Part shown: positions 41,634-48,706 of the stretch, piece by piece
Layout of the letters: each line of letters begins with the position of its first letter
How positions within the stretch are numbered: the first letter of the stretch is position 1
Origin: Allobacillus halotolerans
GTDB lineage: Bacteria > Bacillota > Bacilli > Bacillales > Alkalibacillaceae
Strand: one strand, 5' to 3'
DNA length: 64,000 bases
Assembly: GCF_028743495.1 (NCBI RefSeq)
Contig: NZ_CP117968.1
The notes under the pieces: generated by a model
Seen by the model: only the letters and a program-made list of their open reading frames with translations
Database searches by the model: none
What the model was told of the DNA's origin: nothing
Program-made: the position numbers and the translations under genes

Positions 41634-42245
41634 TTACCGTATTAATAGTTGCAACCCTTTTTTCACTACGTCATCCGTTGATTCAAGATTTTCAGCTTTT
41701 AGCTTGCCTTCAATCGACTTAATTTCCCGATTGGAATAACCGAGAGCTCTTAATGCTTCAATCGCTTCATCAACATAAGGACTGGTTGCGTGGATCATAT
41801 GAATTGTTTCTGTTGTTTTGGATTCTTCATCATGAAAAGTCAGCCACTCTGTCACTTTCCCTTTTAAATCCAAGATCATTTGACGTGCTGTTTTCTTTCC
41901 GACACCCGGAAACTTGGTCAAGAATTTCTCATCCTCTTGCTCAATCGCTTGGGCAAAGTCTCGGACAGGTACCTGTCCGATAATTGCACTAGCACTTTTA
42001 GGTCCGATTCCGGATACTTGTATTAATTTTTTAAATAATGATTTCTCTTCTTCCCTTTTAAATCCATATAACATGTGTAGGTCTTCACGAACATACTGAT
42101 ATGTATAAACTTTCACTTCTTGTCCTAAGGATTCTTGAAATTGATAAGGATTGGCACAATATATTTCATAGCCGATTCCTGCCGTTTCAACGACCAATAT
42201 ATCGTCTTCAATCTCCTCTAATTTCCCACGAACATAAGCAAACAT
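41634..42245 (-). CDS. ruvA: Holliday junction DNA-binding protein RuvA
   Basis: 203-aa protein that binds four-way junctions as a tetramer and recruits RuvB. Domain I is MFAYVRGKLEEIEDDILVVETAGIGYEIY; domain II has helix-hairpin-helix motifs LIQVSGIGPKSASAIIG and FLTKFPGVGKKTARQMILDLKGK; domain III (residues about 150-203) contacts RuvB. The start follows AGGAGAG. The bofC and csbX genes found near ruvA in B. subtilis are absent. Confidence 0.97.
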   Translation of the reverse strand: MFAYVRGKLEEIEDDILVVETAGIGYEIYCANPYQFQESLGQEVKVYTYQYVREDLHMLYGFKREEEKSLFKKLIQVSGIGPKSASAIIGQVPVRDFAQAIEQEDEKFLTKFPGVGKKTARQMILDLKGKVTEWLTFHDEESKTTETIHMIHATSPYVDEAIEALRALGYSNREIKSIEGKLKAENLESTDDVVKKGLQLLIR

Positions 42246-42328
42246 GAACTTCTCTCCTATTCTTGAACAAATGTTCTCTCATTAGTTTAACATGGAAACC
42301 AATCCTTGTGGTCTTATATGAACGATAG

Positions 42329-42364
42329 AAAAACCAGTCATGATTACCCAGAACCATAACTGGT
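42329..42364 (-). terminator. Terminator after yebC
   Basis: Minus strand stem ACCAGT-T-ATGGTT/AATCAT-G-ACTGGT (12 bp with one G-U and a paired mismatch), followed by five T. Confidence 0.82.
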
Positions 42365-42373
42365 GCTACTGTT

Positions 42374-43093
42374 TTATTTCATATTGTGATGGACATCTTG
42401 AACGTCATCAAGGTCTTCGAGCATATCAATCAGTTTGTTCATCTTCTCTTGATGATCTTCTGCCACTTCTGCATCAGTATCAGGAATCATCGTCAGTTCA
42501 GCTGCTTCCAACGGATAATTCTCTTCTAATGTCTTCTTACAGGACTCGAAATCTTCCACTGTTGTGTAAAGCTCAAACACTTCTTCATTAGATTCAATCT
42601 CTTCGCAACCAGCTTCGATGGCTTCGAGCATAAATTCATCTTCATCCATCGAAACATTTTCCCTCGCTATGACGATGTACCCTTTTCGTTGAAACATAAA
42701 AGAGACGCAGCCATTTTCCCCTAAGTTGCCGTCATTTTTGGAAAAAGCATGTCTGACTTCTGAAGCTGTTCGGTTTCTATTATCCGTCAACACATCAACC
42801 ATAACGGCAACCCCTCCAGGGCCATAGCCTTCGTATGTCGTCTCTTCATAATTTTCGCCATCCACGTTTCCGGCTGCTTTCTGTACTGCCCGATCGATAT
42901 TATCTTTTGGCATGTTATTGGAACGTGCCTTATCAATCGCCAAACGGAGAGCGGCATTTGTTTCAATATCTGTTCCGCCTTGTTTTGCAGCGACATAAAT
43001 CTCCTTCGCCAATTTCATGAATATTTTTCCTCGTTTTGCATCTTTGGCATTCTTTTTGTGTCTAATATTATGCCATTTTGAATGTCCTGCCAT
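42374..43093 (-). CDS. yebC: YebC/PmpR family regulatory protein
   Basis: 239-aa member of the YebC family with three domains. It begins MAGHSKWHNIRHKKNAKDAKRGKIF and contains TYEGYGPGGVAVMVDVLTDNRNRT and NLGENGCVSFMFQRKG. Some members act as transcription regulators; others have been linked to translation of proline-rich stretches. B. subtilis YrbC holds the same position before ruvA. The ATG has a GGAAGAGGAG site upstream. Confidence 0.95.
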   Translation of the reverse strand: MAGHSKWHNIRHKKNAKDAKRGKIFMKLAKEIYVAAKQGGTDIETNAALRLAIDKARSNNMPKDNIDRAVQKAAGNVDGENYEETTYEGYGPGGVAVMVDVLTDNRNRTASEVRHAFSKNDGNLGENGCVSFMFQRKGYIVIARENVSMDEDEFMLEAIEAGCEEIESNEEVFELYTTVEDFESCKKTLEENYPLEAAELTMIPDTDAEVAEDHQEKMNKLIDMLEDLDDVQDVHHNMK

Positions 43094-43114
43094 AAACTCC
43101 TCTTCCCTTCTTGA

Positions 43115-43873
43115 TTAATCGACTAAATCATATACACGATATACACGACCACTTTCGATGGTCTCTCGTTTATGAATTAATTGGAACAACAATTCAGCAA
43201 CTTCACCCGGACTTCGTAGCTGTCCTTCTTGTTTAAATTGCTTAAACTTCTCAACGTCTTTAAAGCTTTCACTAGTTGATTCACGAATCTCAGATTGCAT
43301 GTCAGTATCCATAATCCCCGGACTAAAGGCAACATGTACTTCATCTCGTCCGATTTCCTTAGCTTCCATAGCCGCCGTTTGTGTAAATAAGTTGATCGCC
43401 GCCTTTGTCGATCCGTAAGCACTCCATCCATAAGTACTTCGTTCTGCAGCTCCCGAAGTGATATTTACAACGGTAAGCGGTACATCGATTGAACTCTTCT
43501 TCAACTCATTGAGAAGAATCATCGGTGCTGTTGTATTCAAAGCGACATGCTTCGAAATGTCATCACTATCTATACTACCGACGGGACCAATCGGCGAAAC
43601 CATACCGGCATTATTGATCAGCAAGACCTCTTCCGGTGACTCTGCTTCAAGAATTTGGCTAATTTTTTTCCCAACAGAAATTGTGGATTCAGGATCACTC
43701 AAATCCGTTGGCAAATGCGTATGCGTTAGTTGGTGTGCTGAAGCTTCTTCATGTACTGTAGGTAACTCAGCCTTTCTCGCAAGCGTAATGAGCTGATATC
43801 CCTCTTTTAGCGCTAACATAGCACTTTCTTTTCCCAATCCCCTAGAAGCACCTGTAACAATGGCGTATTTCAT
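43115..43873 (-). CDS. Short-chain dehydrogenase, benzil reductase (YueD) type
   Basis: 252-aa SDR with the cofactor motif VTGASRGLGKESA, NNAGMVSPIG, and the catalytic Ser-Tyr-Lys in ITSGAAERSTYGWSAYGSTKAA. The long LPTDLSDPESTISVGKKI region and FSPGIMDTDMQ resemble the (S)-benzoin-forming benzil reductase / sepiapterin reductase-like group. True substrate unknown. No counterpart lies here in B. subtilis, so it is a small local insertion between yebC and the coxA-like gene, with similar base composition to its neighbours. Confidence 0.85.
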   Translation of the reverse strand: MKYAIVTGASRGLGKESAMLALKEGYQLITLARKAELPTVHEEASAHQLTHTHLPTDLSDPESTISVGKKISQILEAESPEEVLLINNAGMVSPIGPVGSIDSDDISKHVALNTTAPMILLNELKKSSIDVPLTVVNITSGAAERSTYGWSAYGSTKAAINLFTQTAAMEAKEIGRDEVHVAFSPGIMDTDMQSEIRESTSESFKDVEKFKQFKQEGQLRSPGEVAELLFQLIHKRETIESGRVYRVYDLVD

Positions 43874-43947
43874 TTGGTTTCTCCTCCCTTTTTGAATCTT
43901 TTGGTATTCATTTCAAAAGAATGATGTTGAATTGGTTGTTAAATCGG

Positions 43948-44427
43948 TTATTCTATCCGTGAATCAAAATCAGGGTTTACATCCACAATTATATCAGAGC
44001 GATCGGTGATGTCTTCAACAATTTCTTTAACGCGTTGGACGGTTTCTTTCGGATCCGAGCGACTTTCTAAATTAATCGCAACAAAGATTTTGTCTTCTCT
44101 GATAGCCAGTCCAACTTGCCGTACTTCTTCCAATTGCATCAACTCATAATAAATATGCCGTTCGGTTTTGTTTCCAGGCCCTTCTTCATCGTTAGTGTTC
44201 TCACTTGAATTATTCATGGATCGCTCTAAATTTTTTTGCTCATAATATTCGGTTGGGTTCGAATATAAATTATAACGGATTAACTCCTCATCTGTCACCT
44301 TTTGGTCCTTTTGCATCTCTGCCGTTTGCCCACCATCTGTTCTTTGTTTATCCTTTTCTGGATTGACCCAAGTGCATCCGGTCATAATGATCGCTATTAG
44401 TGTAAGGAATATCGTTTTTTTAATCAT
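43948..44427 (-). CDS. YhcN/YlaJ family sporulation lipoprotein (CoxA position)
   Basis: 159-aa predicted lipoprotein: signal KKTIFLTLIAIIMTGC with the lipobox cysteine at about residue 17. The YhcN/YlaJ domain (HIYYELMQLEEVRQVGLAIREDKIFVAINL as blocks, then IVVDVNPDF) is common to spore membrane lipoproteins. The B. subtilis gene next to safA and yebC is coxA (yrbB), a spore cortex protein of this family, so this is its positional orthologue. ATG 44427 follows a perfect AAAGGAGGTGAT site; the open frame to 44508 has none. Confidence 0.85.
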   Translation of the reverse strand: MIKKTIFLTLIAIIMTGCTWVNPEKDKQRTDGGQTAEMQKDQKVTDEELIRYNLYSNPTEYYEQKNLERSMNNSSENTNDEEGPGNKTERHIYYELMQLEEVRQVGLAIREDKIFVAINLESRSDPKETVQRVKEIVEDITDRSDIIVDVNPDFDSRIE

Positions 44428-44541
44428 AAAATCACCTCCTTTCATTAGTTTGAGAAAGGAGGTGCTAACCATACATTTAACGTGGTGAAAATTGATGGAA
44501 AACCACACATTTATTTGATTGAATTTATTTGTAATAACTGG

Positions 44542-45096
44542 TTAGTAAGAATAGACATAACCCATACACGGATTGTAGTAAATAAATGGCTGCTGCTGTT
44601 GTTCAAGTGAACCCCATCCCTGAACAAAAGTCATGTCTGTGTACAGGGGTTGTGTCATAGGTGCATATCCGTCTGGATAGGAATATGCGTGATTTTGGCT
44701 TTTCACTAATGGGGAAGGGATCTGCCACACACGCTCATCCTCTTGAATTTCAGGAAGATAGTCTGCTGTTCTTTCAGGTGGTTCCATCCGAGTCAGTTGG
44801 TCATTGGATAACTCTTTATGCTCTTTTTGCTCTCTTTGCTCAATAGAGGTATCCGTATGATTTGCGTCATCACTCTGATTTGCTGAACTAGAACTCACTT
44901 GCTTTTTTACTTGCTTTTCTACTTGCTTTTCTACTTGCTTTTCGCGCTCAATGGGAACGCGCAATTTCATCCCTTGCATGAGTTCAAACGGGTCGGCAAT
45001 TTGTTTATTCATACGAGCAACTTCTTGAAAGGAAAGACCATATTTCTCGGCAATCGACTTAATTGTTTCACCTCTTCGAACAATATGAATTCTCAA
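44542..45096 (-). CDS. safA: Spore coat assembly protein SafA, short form
   Basis: 184-aa protein with one N-terminal LysM domain (RIHIVRRGETIKSIAEKYGL then MNKQIADPFELMQGMKLRVP) that would bind cortex peptidoglycan. Four Glu/Lys-Lys-Gln-Val repeats (EKQV, EKQV, EKQV, KKQV), a Ser/Glu/Gln-rich linker and a Tyr/Gln/Pro-rich tail ending YYNPCMGYVYSY follow. B. subtilis SafA is 387 aa, so the inner-coat organising region is much shorter here. I chose TTG 45096 (AAGGAG 9 bases upstream, start RIHIV like the family); TTG 45102 is the alternative. Confidence 0.85.
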   Translation of the reverse strand: MRIHIVRRGETIKSIAEKYGLSFQEVARMNKQIADPFELMQGMKLRVPIEREKQVEKQVEKQVKKQVSSSSANQSDDANHTDTSIEQREQKEHKELSNDQLTRMEPPERTADYLPEIQEDERVWQIPSPLVKSQNHAYSYPDGYAPMTQPLYTDMTFVQGWGSLEQQQQPFIYYNPCMGYVYSY

Positions 45097-45195
45097 ATTC
45101 AATGACTCCTTTCATTTCAATCTACACTTAGTTTATGCAAGAAGACGAAAAAATTGAGTCAGTAGCCTATAATTCATATGTCTGGTTCAGGCAAT

Positions 45196-45233
45196 AAAAA
45201 AACTGCACATCCTTCATACAGGAACGTGCAGTG
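45196..45233 (-). terminator. Terminator after obg
   Basis: Minus strand stem ACTGCAC/GTGCAGT (45232-45226 with 45208-45202), followed by seven T. Confidence 0.9.
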
Positions 45234-45243
45234 TTTTCTATTC

Positions 45244-46533
45244 TTATTCAACAAATTCAAATTCAAAATCTAACAAGCGAACGATATCTCCGTCTTCTGC
45301 TCCTCTTTTACGGAGCGCTTCATCGATTCCTAAATGACGCATTTGTCTCGCAAATCGGCGAACAGACTCATCCCGATTAAAATCCGTCATTTTAAATAAC
45401 CGTTCAATTTGCGGACCTGTTAATACGTAAGCACCATCAGGGTCCCGTGTAATTCGGAAGCTTTCATCGTCTTTTTCATGTCGATAGATCACGCGTTCAT
45501 CTTGAAGATCTTCTTCTTGCGTTTCAAACGCATTTTTCGGAATTTTTTCCAATGTATCGGCAATTGAATAAAGCAGATTGCTTAAACCTGACTTCGTCAA
45601 AGCCGAGATCGGAAAAATTTTCTGTGAACCGTCAAAATGCTCTTTAAATTGTTCAAGTTGTTCTTCAGCACCAGGCATGTCCATTTTGTTTGCAACAATT
45701 AGTTGAGTACGTTCCATCAAACGTTCGTCATATTGCTCGAGCTCTTGATTAATCGTTTGATAATCTTCATAAGGATCTCTTCCTTCAGTTGCGGACATAT
45801 CGACCACATGAACAATTAAACGCGTGCGTTCAATATGACGTAAAAATTGATGGCCGAGTCCGACACCTTCATGAGCACCTTCGATCAATCCTGGTAAATC
45901 CGCAATCACAAAGCTCCGATCATCTTCCGTCCGGACCATACCTAAATTAGGGTTAAGCGTGGTAAAATGATAATCGGCAATTTTAGGTTTTGCAGCACTG
46001 ACGACAGATAGTAGTGTTGATTTCCCGACACTTGGAAAGCCTACTAATCCCACATCCGCCAAGACTTTTAGTTCGAGTTGAACATAAAGTTCTTCACCTG
46101 GCTCACCATTTTCAGCAATTTCAGGCGCACGGTTTCTTGCATTACTAAAATGAATATTTCCACGTCCGCCACGTCCGGCTTTTGCAATGACTGCTCGCTG
46201 TTTATGCTCGATTAAATCCGCTATGACTTTGCCGGTGTCTGCATTTTTTACTGTTGTTCCTGGTGGCACAGGAACAACGAGTGGAGCAGCGTTTTTACCG
46301 TGCATACTTTTGTTCATTCCATTTTCACCGCGGGTTGCTTTAAAATGTTTTTGATAACGAAAGTCCATTAACGTATTCAAACCTTCATCTACTTCAAAAA
46401 TGACATCACCGCCGCGGCCGCCGTCACCACCAGCTGGACCACCCATTGGTTCATATTTTTCTCGCCGGAAAGCAACGATTCCATTACCACCATCGCCTGC
46501 TTTGACGAAAACTTGTACTTGATCTACAAACAT
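45244..46533 (-). CDS. obg: Obg family GTPase
   Basis: 429-aa ribosome-associated GTPase essential in bacilli, with roles in 50S assembly, the stringent response and sporulation onset. The glycine-rich Obg fold (DGGNGIVAFRREKYEPMGGPAGGDGGRGGDVIF as blocks) spans residues 1-158. The G domain has GFPSVGKSTLL, DLPGLIEGAHEGVGLG, NKMDMPG and ISALTKSG. A C-terminal OCT domain (FRITRDPDGAYVLTGPQIERLF) marks the Firmicute type. It follows spo0B by 8 bases, as in B. subtilis. Confidence 0.97.
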   Translation of the reverse strand: MFVDQVQVFVKAGDGGNGIVAFRREKYEPMGGPAGGDGGRGGDVIFEVDEGLNTLMDFRYQKHFKATRGENGMNKSMHGKNAAPLVVPVPPGTTVKNADTGKVIADLIEHKQRAVIAKAGRGGRGNIHFSNARNRAPEIAENGEPGEELYVQLELKVLADVGLVGFPSVGKSTLLSVVSAAKPKIADYHFTTLNPNLGMVRTEDDRSFVIADLPGLIEGAHEGVGLGHQFLRHIERTRLIVHVVDMSATEGRDPYEDYQTINQELEQYDERLMERTQLIVANKMDMPGAEEQLEQFKEHFDGSQKIFPISALTKSGLSNLLYSIADTLEKIPKNAFETQEEDLQDERVIYRHEKDDESFRITRDPDGAYVLTGPQIERLFKMTDFNRDESVRRFARQMRHLGIDEALRKRGAEDGDIVRLLDFEFEFVE

Positions 46534-46541
46534 TCTCTCAC

Positions 46542-47027
46542 CTACTTATAACGATATTGAAAAACAATTTTTTGCAAATCATTTTCCGTTTCGTTTTCTG
46601 GATCATTCTGTTTATCTTTTTCCACATCAGTAATAATATAATCAATTTGGATTTCTGGTTGGTAAGACAAGTGAATCCATAATGAAGTATCTTCTTGGAC
46701 GACTTCTTCAACTTGGTCTATAACCGATTGAACATCTTGTTCCATAGCTTTGTCATAAGTCCGCAGAGGCTGCGTCTCACCAGTCGTTTTAAAATGTAAT
46801 CTGACCTCTGGGTGATCTATTTTCCACAATAGTATTCGACTGACATATTCAGGAGCATCTAAAGATTGTAAAGCTCTTTCAGTATTTAGCTCATCAATAA
46901 AATGATTTAGCTTGTCCATCGATTCCTCTTTCATATTCATACTTTGATATCCATGAATCACCTGGAGCTCATTTAGTAGCTTGTGCCGATACAACTTCAT
47001 CGTATTTAAAAAGGTTTCCGTATCCAT
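46542..47027 (-). CDS. spo0B: Sporulation initiation phosphotransferase Spo0B
   Basis: 161-aa phosphorelay protein that passes phosphate from Spo0F to Spo0A. The helical hairpin contains YRHKLLNELQVIHGYQSMN, with the phosphorylated His at about residue 15 from the chosen start; B. subtilis has RHDWMNKLQLIKG, so the Asp and Trp after the His are replaced by Lys and Leu. The C-terminal half is a degenerate ATPase-like fold and weakly conserved, as usual. ATG 47027 follows AGGTGG; the GTG at 47036 overlaps it. Identification rests on the motif plus the spo0B-obg context. Confidence 0.85.
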   Translation of the reverse strand: MDTETFLNTMKLYRHKLLNELQVIHGYQSMNMKEESMDKLNHFIDELNTERALQSLDAPEYVSRILLWKIDHPEVRLHFKTTGETQPLRTYDKAMEQDVQSVIDQVEEVVQEDTSLWIHLSYQPEIQIDYIITDVEKDKQNDPENETENDLQKIVFQYRYK

Positions 47028-47202
47028 AGAGACCACCTAACGTGCCATTTTTCTCTATTTTACCATATTACCATAAACCAAGGCATTCACCTTGTCGTTC
47101 GTCGAAGTATTTTCAGATAATCCACCGTTTGTCACAATTATTCACCTATGAATGAATCAATTCATACATCAAATCGCAAGAGCGTCAAAGCTTTTAAATA
47201 AT

Positions 47203-47484
47203 GGCTTTGTTAAAACTTAGTGTTGATTTTCTTATGATACAGCATAGAGCATGGAGTTGTTGAATTGTGAGAAGCGAAGGTGGCGACTCCTGGTCGACTA
47301 AAAGCGGTCACGTCCTGTGACCAACGTCGACATTAGACCGTCCGGGTCGTCACGGGATAAGCTCGAGCCGTGCCCGCGGTAAAGAAGACACTGCGATTTA
47401 TCGCAGATGTCGCCCTTATGCCCTTTGGGTAAAAGCGTCCACCGATAGCGGATCACAATATCAACAACGGACTTTAACAAAGCC
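47203..47484. mobile_element. 282-bp MITE with inverted ends and 8-bp target duplication
   Basis: Ends GGCTTTGTTAAAACTTAGTG (left) and, on the complement, GGCTTTGTTAAAGTCCGTTG (right): 12 perfect terminal bases and continued partial match over about 28. TAAATAAT directly flanks both sides (47195-47202 and 47485-47492), an 8-bp target duplication. Inside are nested inverted repeats (GGTCAC/GTGACC, TGCGAT/ATCGCA, GTCGAC boxes) and no transposase, so it is non-autonomous. GG ends and 8-bp duplications suit ISL3-family mobilisation, which is inference. It splits rpmA from spo0B. Confidence 0.88.
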
Positions 47485-47551
47485 TAAATAATAAAAAGCG
47501 CAAAAATGAATTTGATTCAAGTGGCTGTAACAACAACAATTCTTTTAGACC

Positions 47552-47590
47552 AAAAAAACTGGTCCAAAAGGTTATCTTTTGAACCAGTTC
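47552..47590 (-). terminator. Terminator after rpmA
   Basis: Minus strand stem AACTGGTTCAAAAG/CTTTTGGACCAGTT (14 bp, one G-U), loop ATAAC, followed by a T run. It ends the rplU-prp-rpmA unit. Confidence 0.93.
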
Positions 47591-47603
47591 TTTATGTGTA
47601 TGA

Positions 47604-47894
47604 TTAAGCTTCTTGAACTTCTGGATGAACGCTGACTTTCTTACGGTCACGTCCATAACGTTCGAATTTAACAACACCATCAATTTTAGCAAAAAGTGTG
47701 TCGTCACCACCGCGACCAACGTTATCGCCTGGGTAAATCTTTGTACCGCGTTGACGATAAAGAATGGAACCGCCAGTTACAAATTGGCCGTCTGCACGTT
47801 TCGCTCCAAGACGTTTGGATTCGGAATCACGACCGTTTTTAGTACTACCAGCACCTTTTTTCTGTGCGAAGAACTGAAGATCTAAACGTAGCAT
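47604..47894 (-). CDS. rpmA: 50S ribosomal protein L27
   Basis: 96-aa L27, located near the peptidyl transferase centre. The N-terminal extension LRLDLQFFA ends in the Firmicute-type cleavage motif cut by Prp, encoded immediately upstream. The mature part begins AQKKGAGSTKNGRDSESKRLGAK, with GGSILYRQRGTKIYPGDNVGRG (blocks) behind it. ATG follows AAGGAGGTG. Removal of the extension is essential for ribosome function in Firmicutes that have it. Confidence 0.98.
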   Translation of the reverse strand: MLRLDLQFFAQKKGAGSTKNGRDSESKRLGAKRADGQFVTGGSILYRQRGTKIYPGDNVGRGGDDTLFAKIDGVVKFERYGRDRKKVSVHPEVQEA

Positions 47895-47908
47895 GTGAAA
47901 GCACCTCC

Positions 47909-48241
47909 TTACTGATTAGATAACTTTATATATTCGCCATAATCGTTTTCAATCGTTTGAATAGACACAACCATACCTTCAAGCAATGTTTGGGCTTTCG
48001 CAAATGATTCATCATCCATTTGTGATGATAACGTCATTTTTAAATAGCCACCTTCTGCACCTTGCTCGATTTCAGGTTCGACATTACATAATGAAATAAT
48101 CGAATTGATTGCTCCGAATGAAACAGCAGAGACTGCTGCACAGACCAAATCGTAGCCATATGGACCACTATTTGCGTGTCCGGATAATTCAAAAGACATG
48201 ATTTCATTTTGATCGTTTCGTTCAACGATTACTTTTACCAT
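47909..48241 (-). CDS. prp: Ribosomal-processing cysteine protease Prp
   Basis: 110-aa cysteine protease that removes the N-terminal extension of L27. The catalytic His and Cys lie in SFELSGHANSGPYGYDLVCAAVSA (His near 22, Cys near 34), the signature of the family. It sits between rplU and rpmA, as ysxB does in B. subtilis and other Firmicutes whose L27 is processed. Confidence 0.96.
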   Translation of the reverse strand: MVKVIVERNDQNEIMSFELSGHANSGPYGYDLVCAAVSAVSFGAINSIISLCNVEPEIEQGAEGGYLKMTLSSQMDDESFAKAQTLLEGMVVSIQTIENDYGEYIKLSNQ

Positions 48242-48252
48242 CGATTTCTTCC

Positions 48253-48561
48253 TTACAGACTGATTTTGTTGATGGTAACTTTTGTGTAAGGTTGACGATG
48301 ACCTTGTTTACGCTTGTAGTTTTTCTTTGGCTTATATTTGAAAACAGTGATTTTACGTCCTTTACCCTGTTTCTCAACAGTTCCAGTAACGCTAGCGCCA
48401 TCTACAAATGGAGCACCCACTTTTGTTTCATCTCCACCAACGAAAAGTACTTTGTCAAAAGTCACTTCGTCTCCAGCTTCACCGACTACTTTTTCCAAGT
48501 AGACTGCTTGGCCTTCTTCAACTTTAACCTGTTTACCACCAGTTTCGATAATTGCGTACAT
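48253..48561 (-). CDS. rplU: 50S ribosomal protein L21
   Basis: 102-aa L21, 23S rRNA-binding. It begins MYAIIETGGKQVKVEEGQAVYLEK and ends KPKKNYKRKQGHRQPYTKVTI, the family hallmark. ATG 48561 follows AGGAGGTGCAAG; the frame extends to 48672 but that region is a structured leader. First gene of the rplU-prp-rpmA operon. Confidence 0.98.
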   Translation of the reverse strand: MYAIIETGGKQVKVEEGQAVYLEKVVGEAGDEVTFDKVLFVGGDETKVGAPFVDGASVTGTVEKQGKGRKITVFKYKPKKNYKRKQGHRQPYTKVTINKISL

Positions 48562-48564
48562 TCT

Positions 48565-48670
48565 TGCACCTCCTCGTTTACTTAGACTCGCCATAAAGGT
48601 ACTCATCGGTGATGAGTTTAGTAACCTTTTCTGCGCGGTTGCAGCAAATTGGTGCGACAATTTGCATAAC
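48565..48670 (-). promoter_or_regulatory. Probable L21 autoregulatory leader
   Basis: About 105 bases of leader between the rplU promoter and ribosome site. It folds into at least one hairpin (ACTCATC-ACC-GATGAGT near 48595-48612). Firmicute rplU operons usually carry an L21 leader RNA here, thought to bind L21. I see position and structure but did not match a covariance model. Confidence 0.5.
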
Positions 48671-48676
48671 AATAAA

Positions 48677-48706
48677 ACATTACCATAGATTAAAACAATT
48701 TGTCAA
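48677..48706 (-). promoter_or_regulatory. Sigma-A promoter of rplU-prp-rpmA
   Basis: Minus strand TTGACA (48706-48701), 18-bp spacer, extended -10 TGGTAATGT (hexamer 48682-48677). The -35 lies within the last codons of rng. Confidence 0.75.

Noticed and set aside
47298..47480. 60-aa minus-strand frame between rpmA and spo0B
   Set aside because: It lies wholly inside the MITE and has no ribosome site; palindromic DNA explains the open frame.
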